Assembly: GCA_024305405.1 (NCBI GenBank)
Contig: JAKNDB010000087.1
Location: 2,666,001-2,730,000, forward strand
Origin: Dirofilaria immitis
Taxonomy: Eukaryota; Nematoda; Chromadorea; Rhabditida; Onchocercidae
Length of the DNA stretch: 64,000 bases
Direction: 5' to 3'
Part shown: piece after piece, positions 1 through 12,572 of the stretch
Position numbering within the stretch: position 1 is the first letter of the stretch
Layout of the letters: each line of letters opens with the position of its first letter
Translations under genes and position numbers: made by a program
Notes under the pieces: model-generated
The model's input: only the letters and a program-made list of their open reading frames with translations
Databases searched by the model: none
What the model was told of the DNA's origin: nothing

Positions 1-174
1 AGGTCATTTTTAAATAATTTTTTTAATTTTTGTGTGTTATGTGTTTTAATATTTTGATTGAAACAACTTGGAAAAAAGTATTCGCAAATCGCTTACTCGA
101 TTCGTATATTGTTACATGTTTTTGCCATTTTTAACTCGTAGTTAATTGCTATGGTGAAATATATCTTATTTTAG

Positions 175-350
175 GTTCAGGCCGTTCATCACGTAGTGGC
201 GTAAGTAGCGGCGGTTTATGGCGTTTTTATACAGAAGATGCGACCGGTTTGAAAATTGGACCAGTCCCAGTACTTGTCATGAGTCTTGTTTTCATAGCTT
301 CTGTTTTCATATTACACATCTGGGGCAAATATACCCGCACACATCACTGA
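175..350 (+). CDS. SEC61B: Protein transport protein Sec61 subunit beta, last exon (5' part outside window)
   Basis: Sec61 beta is the small tail-anchored subunit of the ER translocon that carries nascent secretory and membrane proteins across the ER membrane. The exon follows a TTTTAG acceptor at 169-174 and enters in phase 1. It encodes a Gly/Ser/Arg cytosolic stretch, then the conserved block [20 protein letters not shown], one hydrophobic tail anchor ([21 protein letters not shown]) broken here only by its family-typical polar end, and TGA at 348-350. This matches the C-terminal half of the roughly 95-residue family. A canonical AATAAA lies at 517-522. Upstream exons are off the left edge. 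Seen: frame, motif, anchor. Known from family: role. Confidence 0.95.
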
Positions 351-1679
351 TTAGTCATTTATGTGAAATTGCAAATTTAGTTACAATTTTTTCATCAGGT
401 AAGTTGTGGAGAATGCAAATGAATTGATATGAATTGCCTTTCTACAAAGAAAAATTATTACCATCAAATTTCTTATCGAGTTCTCATCCTAAAATAGCTT
501 TTCTTTTTTGTATGGAAATAAATTAACAACGTGAAAAGAAATAATTTATTTTGTGATGAACAATATATAGGAACTTTTATGTTGGGTCTATTCAATGTGT
601 AACATTCTTAATATTTTGGTGACATATTTTGACATTGTTGATTAGTTCTTTTTATTCGATGATTATTTGATATTAATAATTTATGGTAATTATTTATGTA
701 TTAATGTATCATTCGCTTCCACCGTGTGAGTTGACATGAATTGTACTGAGAAATCAGTTAAGGTGTTTCTCTTTACTAAATTGATTGAGTGAAATTTGCA
801 TAGACTTTTTAAGTTAATGGAAATGCAAAAATCGCTTCATCAAAGTAGGCCTTGTAGATGAACAAATCTATTGTTGTCGAATTTATTTCAAAAATCATAA
901 TATATTTCTCTCACTGTTTGATACTACAATTATTAATTGCGGTGATTTTTTATTTGCCCAAATTAAATATAAATGACAATAAATATTATTTTGTTTCTAT
1001 TTTATGTTACCCGGACTGCTAATATTGTTACGACTATTGTTTTTTCAAGACAGTATATACCATTATACCTATCACAATGATTCCTGCTTTTAAATTTGCA
1101 TTAATTCATTAGAATCAAATGTTTTTTTATAGATCTTATTTGAGCAATTCGTTTGCAATACATTTAGATGAAACATTCCTCAATGAATGCAAAGTGTGAT
1201 TGACTGTTTGTTTCTAGGGACTTTATAGGAACTGAAATAGAAGAGTGAGTTAATAGTTAATTAAATTCCAGTTGGATAGTGAGCAGATAGAAACTTTGAG
1301 AGTGGTATATGATGATTGATATTTTTCGTTGAAACGGTAAGACACGTACAATATTGTGTATTGGAGTAGTAATTGAATAGCATGTAAATACTGGTAATTT
1401 ATACTTAATGTAATGTGAAATATTGATATCAAAGTCTTACTAAATAGTTGACTGTTAATACTTATTCTATGTCAAGAATTAGTGATATTAGTTGTATAAT
1501 ACTTAATAACTTTATAGAAATTTAGATTAAATTAAGGAATAGCACTGCGTAATTTTTTTGTTTGATGTGAGATAAGAAAAACAATATCGATTATTACAGA
1601 GGATACTTAACATCTTTTCAGATCTTGCAGTACTGATTAATGGTATTTATTGAAGAAATCGCTGGAAATAGTAAGAAAA
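351..1679. other. SEC61B 3' UTR and SEC61B-NOP2 spacer
   Basis: AT-rich DNA with many stops in all frames. Apart from the AATAAA at 517-522 and a TTTTCAG/TTGCAG pair at about 1613-1630 that could serve as a trans-splice or 5' UTR acceptor for NOP2, nothing was recognised. Confidence 0.5.
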
Positions 1680-4600
1680 ATGGCCGACCCTGCTGATTAC
1701 ACAAAAGGAGACAAATGGTTGAAGAAACAAAAATTAGTAAAGAAAGTCCCATCTGATAAGGTAATTTTACTATTCTTCATTTTTCTGTGTTTTATTTTTA
1801 TTTTTGTGACACGAAATAGTTGAAATTAAAATTCGCTTTGTAATGAATAAATCTTTATGTTGCAGAGAGCAGCTGATATTTGGCATTGTTTGCTTATTTA
1901 TAATTTTTTCTTCTCTTGTGCTTGTATTGCAGATTATGTATCGGTTACTATCATTTTTATATTTTGTCATTAACAAGCAGTATTCCAAAATGGCAAAATT
2001 CTCAGAATAAAACATTTTAGTTAAAAGGAGCAGATTTCATTAATATTTATGATGTGATATTTCAACATTAATGATAAACAAAAAGCAGTTTTTTTCTGAA
2101 ATGAATGATATTTCTAGCATTGACAAGATTGTTTAATTTAAACTTGAACATCTTTAATCAGAAAAATTATTAGTTGCTCGAAGTTCAACCTTGTTTCTAT
2201 CCGGAAATATAAATTCAGTATATCCAATTCAACCTATGTAGAATATGAATTTATTATCAATGAACAGGATTTAATTTTCCTAAACATTTTTTTCGGCGAT
2301 TTTAAGAAAGCACAAATGAATACAAAATTTATAGTTCCTTACCTTTCTATTTGAAGTTATTAATTGCTTGAAAATTGCTGTAAAATTTTTTATACGCAAA
2401 ATTTTTAGATGTCTTCAAAAGATAGTAATTTAACTGAAAAGCAGCTGAGACAGAGTGGTTTTGCCATGCGAAAAGGGAAAAAAGGAAGCTGAAAAAGGAT
2501 GGGAATTTTATAAACAAGAATGAAATGGAGACAAGAATTGCAAAGCCACCCATTCAAGAGGTAAAATGGATAAATTTATCCAAATCATTTCTAAAATTTT
2601 TTATTATAAAGATTTTATTATGCATTTTTTTATATTATTGGAATTAATATGAAATTTATAAAATTTTTATGTATGTGCTTATATTTTTCGAGGATTCAGC
2701 TGTATTATAACATTAGTGTATGAATAAAATAGCGTTTCAGGTGCCTCTTTGTTATGAGAAAACGTTTTGTGAGGTAAAGGTTTTAGAATAAAAAGTAATA
2801 GTAATGATTGGAGTACGTAGTAAAATTTTTTAAGAAATATTCAACTGATTAAAAAGGCTTAGAATTAAAAATATATTTTTTTGAGCAGTTGCAGAATGAA
2901 GAAAATGTGAGACCTGAAGCTGTTAAAAGGAAAAGAAAACAATCAGTGAAAGAGGATAAGGTGAGGAAAACTTTACCGAACCAACTTTAGCTTTGATTGC
3001 TCTTTGTGGAATGTATTTTTATAAATATTTTCAATTGTAGTTAACATCATTAATGCGAACTAAAAATGTGAGCAACATTTAAATTACAATTTGGGACTGG
3101 TCGAACTGTTTTCAGCATTCCTCAGTCAAAGAAAAATATTGATGAGAAAAATTCAAAAGATCAGACAAAGGAAGAAGAAGTGAAAGGAAATGCAAGAAAT
3201 TTAAAATCAGAGAAGATATCTTTGTTTGAGGTGAATATTTATTTGTAATGCGATTGCCGTTTTGAGTAGTCATGAAAAAATCCTAAATCTATACGTTATT
3301 TTTTGATGACGCTCTTAATCGTGTTAAACATTCAAAAATACTATAACTATGATTATAGTGATTAACACAAACAGCATCTTCAGTTTTGTTGTTCTGAATT
3401 TCAGAATGATAACAATGTACGTGGAGAAAGCTTTTCTGGTTTGAATACTACTGGTTAGTTTTCCTGGATGTTTCCGCTGTTTTTACTATTTAATCAAAAA
3501 TCAGATGCATTATTTGAGATCAAAATTCTTATAATGATTGGTTAAAGCTCAAAAATTTTTCTGTATATAACAAGAGAATGAGTCGAATGGATTTCTCAGA
3601 AAGTTACAAAATAGATTTTTATAAAGATAATGGCGAACGTTTGATTTCAGGTGACGACAGTGATAGTGATATGGAAAGTGATTGTTTTTCGTCAACTGAT
3701 CTATCGGAATCATATCCGGATGATTTACCGGTGGAGAAAAAATCTCGAAAATTGGAACAGAAGAAAAAAAGGATGAGTAAGTTGCAGTTTGGTAGTTGCT
3801 AATATTTATGTTGATATTTGCTTTTTTGGTTTTTTTTCCAAAGAGATCTTTCAAAGTATGCTCCAATTTTACAATTTATATGTCAGTGAATTAAGAGTGA
3901 TTTAGTTAAGATTATTCTAATTTAACTTTCTTTTAATGAAATAAAACAATTGATTTGGTTTAGAATGAGTATCGAGTGGTATCTTGGTTAGTCTCCAAAA
4001 TGCAAATAATTGTGGGTTTTTGACTTTTAGGAAATTCGCCAATGATGAGTTATTGTTAAATATTGAAAATGACGAAAGATATAACTTGCCATCAGTTGAA
4101 GAAATTGAGAATGAACTAAAAGAGGCACCGAATTTAAAAATAATAAAGCAGCGTATCTCAGATGTTTTCCAAGTGCTCAATGATTTCAAAAATCGACGTG
4201 ATTCAAACCGGTATATTTATTTCTGAAATTATTTTGGTAGCGTTTTTTTCCAGTTATATGTGTTGTTTCTTCACTTTAATTAGATAAAACTGTGCACTGT
4301 CTTTAAAAAACATTTGCTTTTTGTTGGGTATTGCTGTAATTAGTTAACATGCGCAATTTTTCCTTTCACTTATTTAAAAGATATTTGTGAAGAGCATCCG
4401 GAAATTGATGCTTCGTGTTACTGGCTCTTCATTGATAATTTTTGAATTTTGAAAATTATAAGGAGACTTTATGTTTCCGTGTTGGTTCAATAACTACTAT
4501 ATATAATGTATTTTTATTATTCTTTTTGAAAATGTTTTTAGAAGTCGAGGCGAATATATTTCTGTTCTCATAAAGGATCTCTGTAGTTATTACGGTTATA

Positions 4601-7600
4601 ATGAATATTTGATACAAAAATTCATGGATATTTTTCCGAATGGAACAGAGGTAAGTAAAAACTGTTTTTATATGATGAAGACAAATTATCTCAGTATTTT
4701 AAAGCAAAAACAAATTTCGAAATTTAATTTTTCGTGTGATCTATATATTAATATTTGTGCTTTTATAAAATATGTTTCATTATTTGTAAGCTAATACTTA
4801 ATTCCCAGCGTTTCATTTTTATACCACTTCTAGTATTTTTATGTATTTTTGAGTAGAATATTCTTGTTTAAATTTTCTTCTATTTCAGATATTAGAATTT
4901 CTGGAAGCAAATGAACAGCCACGGCCTGTAATCATACGCGCCAATTCTTTGAAAACCCGGCGTGCTGAATTAGCAAGAAATCTGATCAATAGGTAATCGT
5001 CTGTTCGTTTCATCTTTTAAAATTCGTCATCTTAAATGGTTTAAGTAAGTTTAATTGTTTCAACTGGAAATCTATGTTATTATCTTTTATATTATCAATA
5101 ATGTTTTAGCCATAAGAGAAAGAGAGAGGGAGAGAGAGATTTTAATTAGTCAAGAAAATGAGTGAAGAACAAACAAAATGAAGCGAAACAGCAAAAGATG
5201 GAGTTAAGGAGAGAAAAAGATATGAAGGAAAATAATGACTATTTGCTAAATTTAAGAAATTGCTACTAAATTTGGAAGAAATATTTATTTTTTTAAGAGG
5301 AATGAACGTTGATCCAGCGGCAGAGTGGACTAAAGTTGGCTTAATTGTTTACGATAGTCAAGTTCCCGTTGGTATGTGGTCCATTGGATGTATTGTATAA
5401 ATTTGTAACTCTTATTCTTGATTTAAATGAAATTGATGGAATGTTTTCATTAGTGCCATAAATTTTCTAGGCGCAACTCCGAATATCTTGCTGGACATTA
5501 CATGCTACAAGGATTGAGTTCCTTACTTCCAGTGATGGCTTTAGCACCACAACCAAATGAAACTATATTGGATGTATGCGCCGCACCAGGTGGGAAATCG
5601 TCTCATATTGCAGCATTGATGAAAAATACTGGTGTTCTTTTTGCAAATGATTCTGATGTAAGTGCTTTTGTGCTTTTGGAATTTCAAATATCTTTCACAA
5701 TTATAAAACAAGATCTCGCAGTTTATGAGTTTAGAAAAATCAGGTTATTTTATAAAATGACTTATTTCTCTCTCAACACCAATTATTTCAGAAATAAAGA
5801 AGGATAGGTTTTAGACCTATTTTTTCTTAACTCTTGCAACTAGATTTCATTTCCAAGTTTATTTTGGCATATGTTTTTATCCTTAGTTTGATTCAGCTGC
5901 TTTATAGATGCAACGCTGTCGTGCGATTATTGGTAATTTGCATCGATTAGAGTGAATAATGCCGTTGTAAGTAATTTAGATGGGCGAGAATTTGCAAAAA
6001 TCATGCCACAAGGTTTGTAGAAAAATTTCACTTCTTTGTGCACTTGTAATTGAAATCACTAAAAATTGTTCGGATACTACTAATTTAACCAGAGAATGAG
6101 CATGGTGTGGTATAGTGATTATATAAATGATAATATGATTGTTGTTAGAGTTTAAATTATTATGATTCCTTTATTAGATCCTTTATTTCCGTTAACGGCA
6201 GCAAAAATGCTGAGAATTATCGTAAGATTGGCTAATTTAATTTATAAGATTAATTTGGATTTACAGAAATCTAAATTTGGTTTGAGTTTAACTTTCTTTA
6301 ATAAAAATTAACTGCTTATTTTTTGTAATTCAACTCAAGGTTTCGATCGTGTTTTGTTGGATGCACCATGCTCAGGAACAGGTGTCATCTGGAAAGATGG
6401 AAGTGTGAAAACACGACGTGACAGTCAAAATGTGCAGCGGTGTCATACTTTGCAGCGACAACTGATACTTGCTGCATTAGATTCCATTAATGCAAATTCA
6501 AGAAGTGGTGGTTATCTTGTTTACTCAACATGTTCTGTTCTGGTAAGTATATTGCACTTTTTTATCTAAGGCTTCAAGCTCCCTGTCCTATATCTTTGAT
6601 TTAGGTACCCATGATTATTTCTCCATCTGTTTATAACTTTATTAATTGTTTTTTTTCAAAATTACTTTATATTTTTCAATTAAAATCGTAATGTCTCTAT
6701 TTCAGGTCGAAGAAAATGAAGCAGTTGTGGATTATGCGTTGAGGAAACGAAACTGTAAACTTGTACCTATGGGACTGGATATCGGTGTGCAAGGATTCAC
6801 GAAGTAAGTATTATATATAGTGTTTTTCTTGTTCTCAAAAACTTTTTAAAAAATTTCAACTAAATTCAGATTTCGGGAACACCGTTTCCACCTATCACTC
6901 TCTTTAACTCGGCGATATTATCCACATATACATAATATCGATGGATTCTTTAGTGGCAAAATTCAAGAAATTATCAAATTCAAAGACAACAGTAAGTTGC
7001 AATTTCTTGAATTTTTTCGAAATTGTTGTAGCTGTAGAAAGAAAAACTGTTTCTTCCTGACTGCATCTCGGTTCCATTCGTTGCTTCAGCTCTTGTAAGA
7101 TGAGAGGATCAATCCACAAAACGCTGTTTTTAAAATTAGATTTGAAGGCATTTTCTCCAGATTTTTTCTAGTCCAATAATCTATTCATTTACGGAATTTG
7201 GAGTTCATTACTTTTAATATTTTTATATTTTCTGCTTAATTACATTCACTTTTCATATTCTACATTCGAAGATTTACCGCTTGAAGACAAATTTGATGTC
7301 ATAAAATTGATTAATACTGTTTTTCAGAAAGATTTTTTTCAGAAAAACGCAGATTCGGCTGGTGAGTTGAAAGATAAGAATATTAATATTCCCAAAAACA
7401 ATACAGAAAATAGTAATTCAGAACGAACTGGAAGCAAAGGTTGATTTTTTCATATTTTTTCATGATATTTTTCAAAATAAGCATTGATTTTTTTATTTTA
7501 TTCGTCTTTTTTGTTTGATGAAATTCTGAAGGCGAATTCAATGAAGTTTTGAAATAGTTTTACGTGACGAATATTATTTCTTAATCTGCTTTGATCTTGT

Positions 7601-8458
7601 TGGCTTCGAAGTTGTTATCTAGTTTTTTGCGAAACTTAATGTTATAAAATCAACAAAAATGAAAACATTTCAATTTTATTGAGAAGTTCCTCTTTATTAC
7701 AGTTAACATAAGTGTATTTCAACCATTTTTTAATATCAAAAGCGAATTTGATTTAAAGTTGTAGTTATTCGTTCACTTTATTCCTCACTTCATATCGAAT
7801 TTATCAAAATTTCACTGCATTATTCTTTTGACACTATTGAAATGTCTAACATTGCACTGCATTTTAGATGTTCATTTATTTTCCATTTGACTTTCAGGAA
7901 ACTTTACAAAGAAATCATTTATACATGGAGCTAATCAAAAGGTTGCTTATGTTATTTGTATTCTATGGTGTAGCTGCGTTAAGAATTTTGTTATCATATG
8001 TTGGCATTAAAAGATTTCTGGTGCTTTTAAATTTTCTTGAAATTTTAGCAAAAGTTTCCGGCTGGAAAATGAAAAGCGATACGAATGCATCAGAGAGCAA
8101 ACTATCGGAAGTATGTTTGTTTCTAGCGTGGCAGAATTGATTTTTCGAAGTAGTTAGAATTATAATTTTTAACTTTGAGCTTATGAAAATTCCTTTCTTT
8201 TGAAAAAATGAAGTAATGGTTTAATTTTTTCATCATCAAATTAATATAGGTAGAATAGTGATGAATAAAGTTTTAAATGTAGATAATTTGCATTCTGTGA
8301 CTAATGCATTTGCAGAAATCTGCGGATGAAGCCATGCTGGACAACAATCCAAATGAGATATCAGAGAAACAAATTTTTAAGAAAAATTCTCAGTTAATAG
8401 GTCGAAATCTTATAAAAATGGTAATAAGTTTAAAGGGATGAGAAGCAAAAAAATTTGA
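1680..8458 (+). CDS. NOP2: NOP2/NSUN1 25S/28S rRNA (cytosine-C5)-methyltransferase, 19 exons, with frame breaks
   Basis: Nucleolar SAM-dependent enzyme that makes m5C in large-subunit rRNA and is needed for 60S assembly. Exons: 1680-1760, 2409-2560, 2889-2960, 3126-3230, 3405-3453, 3651-3776, 4031-4210, 4542-4650, 4889-4992, 5298-5371, 5471-5657, 5908-6012, 6340-6542, 6706-6803, 6870-6991, 7343-7439, 7898-7941, 8049-8110, 8316-8458. The N-terminus is Lys/Asp/Glu-rich, as in the family. The core shows [16 protein letters not shown], the SAM motif [16 protein letters not shown], the DAPCSGTGV motif and the YSTCS motif with the catalytic Cys. The C-terminus is basic. About 705 residues when phases are reconciled. 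Seven phase conflicts, mostly one base missing in A runs or GG, interrupt the frame (exons 2, 6, 11, 12, 15, 17 and 19). Because everything else is conserved I read them as assembly errors. The last residues (stop at 8456-8458, or 8439-8441 without correction) are uncertain. Confidence 0.92.
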
Positions 8459-9421
8459 AGATGAAGAATAGCAGTAGTATAGCGCATATCTAATAACAGT
8501 TCATTTATGTAGAAAATTTTTCTCATGAGATTTTCAAAATCAATTGTTTCATACGATCATTTTCGTTATTTTATCTCAAAATAACGCTAATAGAATCTTT
8601 TTAAGTATTATTCTCATTTAAATCAGTTCTGTCATGAAAAGTGAATTATTTCTGTATTTAAGAAAAACGATATATAAAATTCTTTTTCGGTATAAATCGA
8701 AGGAAATATGAAATTGAGATTTCACTCAGGTTTTTTAATCCATTTGATAAAAGATAAAATTGATAATAGTCAACAGTATTATACTGGTATCTGCTGGTTG
8801 AATCTTTTTGCTTTGTTATTTTTAAGCTGGCTTATCCTTTCAATTGTTGTTGTTGTTGTTGTTGTTTTGTTGTTGCAGAAAACTATGAACCTTGAAATTG
8901 AACGTGATGGTTAGTGTTCTGTCTGACAATTTAGGTTTTGTTTTTAAAGTGTTTTGATGATTGTTTCTGAAAATTTATTTGCAATAAAAGGTAATCATCA
9001 TCGTATGATTGAGCATGCTATGCGATAAAGTTGCTTTCCTGAGAGTAGAAACTAAATAGTTTGAATGCAAAAGTTTGTTTTTTGTTGTATGCTTTGAAAC
9101 TTAGAGCTTTGTTCTTGCTGGATTTATCTTTTTCTAATTGGAAATTCAATTGCAGTGTCTTTGATGAGGCGTTATTATTTGCAATTTTCCAATTCTCGAA
9201 TGCTAATTCCCGGTTTTTACAAGAACTGCCGGGTTTTGATGAACATTTTTTTCAATAGTCGTGGTTTGATATTTATTGACTGAAAACCATGAAGTTTTGG
9301 AATGCATTAAATGGGAAACTACATGAATTCATGTAATCATGTAATTTTAATTTTAGCAAGAAATCAAATACTTCCATGACAATGAGATGCAAAAAATTAA
9401 AATAAAGAAGGGAAATAATTG
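8459..9421. other. Convergent spacer between NOP2 and the minus-strand gene
   Basis: Shared 3' flanks of two convergent genes. It holds a (TTG)n microsatellite at about 8843-8876. Short open stretches here lack splice sites and similarity; no gene is supported. Confidence 0.5.
8843..8876 (+). repeat. (TTG)n microsatellite, interrupted
   Basis: About ten TTG/TGT triplets in tandem with one interruption. Translated it gives a Val/Leu run, so the open frame over it is not evidence for a gene. Confidence 0.85.
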
Positions 9422-10838
9422 TTAAAGCAGAAAATTCGATGACATTTGTCCCGGCGTTACTGGAGGAAGTATTCGTGATACATCACCGTGCGAATTAATG
9501 GTCTTGATGGAATCAGAAGGTAGTTGATGAAATGACTGGTCTCCGGCCGCATTATCATATCTATGCAAATCATCCAGTAGCAGAGCAATGAATCTATCCG
9601 GAAGAAACGATATACCAAGTATTATTTGCCAAGTAATCAATGGGATCATCAGTTGAATGATAAGAGTCAGTGGAACATCAGCTACAATAGATCTAAAATT
9701 TATATAAAAATTAGATAGGATCTAATATGTGTGACATATTAAAAATTACTAATCAAAATTCTGGTTTTCGAGATGTTATTAATTGCTGGGTCTAATAAAT
9801 TGAATTTGCAGAAAAGTTCTCGAAAATTTGTCTAAAGCCTAATCGATTATCAAGTATCAAATATCAAATATCGCATACTTTTTGGAAATTTATTAGGAAA
9901 TTACTGATCATTTTTGGAGCAGTTATGAATATTTTTATCTTAACTGAAGTTATTTTCTATTCAGATATGATCTCTTTTTGATTTTTTATATATAATAGCT
10001 TGTAAATTATTCGAATGAAGAAATATTTTTGGCAGTCTAGAACTTGGTGAGATCGCTTGTTTCATATTTTCAACTTTTTTTTGAATATCAGCTCAGAAAT
10101 TAGTTTATCAAATCACAATAGTCTTCCTTCTATCCCAGTCATTTTCTCAGTTCTTTCATTTTTATTTTAAGCATGAAAAATCAAAATTAAAATTTTTAGG
10201 AAACTAATAAAATTGATTCAATCGTATATACCTATAAAATAACGTAACAATTGTTAAATTCAGTGCAGAAAATGAGATTAACAATTTTTTGGTAAATGTT
10301 ATTGACATTTTCAGGCTTCGATTATGAGAATATAACCTATCAATGTTAAATATTTAATCAAAAATAACTTATCAATCAAATTTATGACTTTTATAAAAAA
10401 TTTGCTTTGATGTTAACACTACCTTGCAAAGTGTAAATATTCACATATGCAAATCATGGTATATTCAGAAATACGTTTACGACAACTGAACTTATGTAGC
10501 ATATTTCAAGCATTTGTTCATATCACTAATAGTGTTTTCTTTCTCATTCGTCTTTCGTAAAGCATATTCATAAAATTTCCTTAATGCACATATTGTATAA
10601 GTTACAGATGTGTGAGCTAAGATTTAAAATTCAAAATCCAGAAATTGGATTCATTAAATCGTTGGATAAATTGAAATTTGAAATATAACATTCTTATTTG
10701 TTGTTTTCAGACTCCTGATTTGCCATCTCAATGATTTTCTCTCATCGGTTTATTTCATTGCAACTCGATTTATCTACACTTACATTTTGGTATTAATCAT
10801 TCGCTGGAGATAATGATACGTTAGCAGAAGATGTCGAT
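9422..10838 (-). CDS. Unidentified membrane-associated protein, last two exons (5' exons not found)
   Basis: Two minus-strand exons fit by phase and splice signals: 10784-10838 (after TTTCAG, donor GTAAGT) and 9422-9692 (after TTTTAG, stop at 9422-9424). Together they read about 107 residues: RHLLLTYHYLQRMINTK, then a hydrophobic segment (VPLTLIIQLMIPLITWQIIL, likely one membrane pass), then FLPDRFIALLLDDLHRYDN and a polar Ser/Pro tail ending PVTPGQMSSNFLL. The upstream exon must end in phase 1; no convincing donor was found between 10.9 and 12.5 kb. I do not recognise the family. The 3' end is convergent with NOP2. The coding call rests on the phase-matched exon pair and non-random composition. 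Confidence 0.6.
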
Positions 10839-12572
10839 CTGAAATGAACAAATGTTTACCTGTTTTTGAAATGAGGAGAAAATTTTACATGTAATTATTC
10901 TCAATGTCCGAACTGATTGTTATTAAGTTATAACAAGCAAATAATCAAATTACAGTGGAACACGTTCTGAAAAATTCCAATTAAATTCATATGATAACTA
11001 TGCTTACTGCTAAGTAGAAGAAATCAATAGATTAAAGCATCGAAACGATTGAATTAAAATAAATTAATTTCACCATTAGCATACAAATCTCTTGAAAAAA
11101 ATTTATGATCATTTGCTTTGAAGTCACACATTGAACCATTTTAGCAAATGCAAAATTCGAAATTTCAATGACAACAGTGATGACCGATTATTAATTCTTA
11201 TTATTGATTTTTGAATATTGATCTGATCATTGATTTTTCCAGTTGATCCATTTTCAGTTGCTACTGCATAATTTGATCGGGAAGAAATTATAAATACGTT
11301 TCTATTTGACTAAAATTGCCTTGCATGCTTTGTATAAATCATATGATCGATCAAATTAAAACTAGCATCATATTATGTTATACAAAGTGAATTCACTTTT
11401 CAATATTTGATTGATCTTTTCATTTAAAATGTCATTTTATTGCACTTGGGAAATAGGAGAGAACTTGATTTTAATTTTTTTTTGGAAGGATTCGATTTTG
11501 ATTTTATTTTTGACACGATTTGATTATAATTTTATTTAATATTTTTTTACATATTTTTAGCCTGATGAGTCGAGAATACCAGGTATTGATGTTGCGTCTT
11601 CTTACTGTCGCCACATATTTCTTCTATCTATTATGAATCATCTGAACCTCCGGAAAAATTGCATGCTCTCAAAAACAAGAAGTATATAGTCAAGAGGAAG
11701 TAGAATCAGGATCAAAAATATCATTCATATGCCATCGCAATCAAATCCCTCGAATATGCAATGAAGGCAATTATGACATAATCTATATTTGTTTAAAAAT
11801 TTCAGGAAGGAAATGATTAAAGAAGAAATAAAATATCAAATAATAAACAAACACTTCTGTTATAGATATATAAACATTTCATTTAAATGATTAATAGACG
11901 TTCATTTTAAGTAAATCGGGACTTTAAATATTTCATTATTAAGTCAGGTCAAGAGTGGTATTATTGCAGTTAAACTTGCATGCGTCAATCTAAGTAGATA
12001 AAATATAATTATTATAACTTGAATCTAAATTTAAACTTACCTTATTCCAAATTATATGACTACAAAATCCGACTTTTCGTTTCCTTTTTCGAGAAGTCAA
12101 ATTAGGTTAATATGAGAAAATATTTGCGCAAGTTCCAATAATTTTTTGTTAGTCCTACTTTGGAAAATTTAGATTTTACATTTACTTTAACATTACATAA
12201 CCATCACATAAAAGCATTGTTAAAAACTTCTTAATATAATTCAAGACGCATTATTACGGTTGTTGTCGAAGTAAGAATCTTCGATTATCACATATTTCTA
12301 TCAGAACTCAGAAAACGTTTACCAACATTCCTTAATATTTAAGAAAAAAATCAATTATTTGATCTATTCTTGAAAGCTCATTTGAATAATAACCATTTTT
12401 AATTTTAATAACTCTAAAAAAATTCATTTAAAATTATTTCTTAAAAAAATTTACATATCCGATAAAGTTTTATGAAATGATCTTTCATGAATAAATGCAT
12501 ATTAAAATAATCGATCTCGATCATACGGTTGAGATTACTTCAAATATATTCCAAAAGTGAAAAATAATTATA
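10839..12572. other. Spacer between the two unidentified genes; nothing certain
   Basis: Should contain the 5' exons of the minus-strand gene and the promoter of the plus-strand gene. A plus-strand open stretch at 11561-11689 (42 codons after a TTTTTAG acceptor) is the only exon-like segment; it is listed among the rejected items. Confidence 0.35.

Noticed and set aside
218..427. 69-codon plus-strand open frame at the left edge
   Set aside because: Out of frame over the SEC61B exon, which reads a full conserved Sec61 beta C-terminus.
1680..8458. Reading NOP2 as a pseudogene because of repeated frameshifts
   Set aside because: Splice sites, catalytic motifs and codons on both sides of every break are intact and the same kind of break occurs in unrelated neighbouring genes, so sequencing error is the simpler explanation.
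11561..11689. 42-codon plus-strand open stretch after a TTTTTAG acceptor (PDESRIPGIDVASSYCRH...)
   Set aside because: Good acceptor but no linked upstream exon, no donor, no recognisable family, and the opposite strand is partly open too. Not enough support for an exon.
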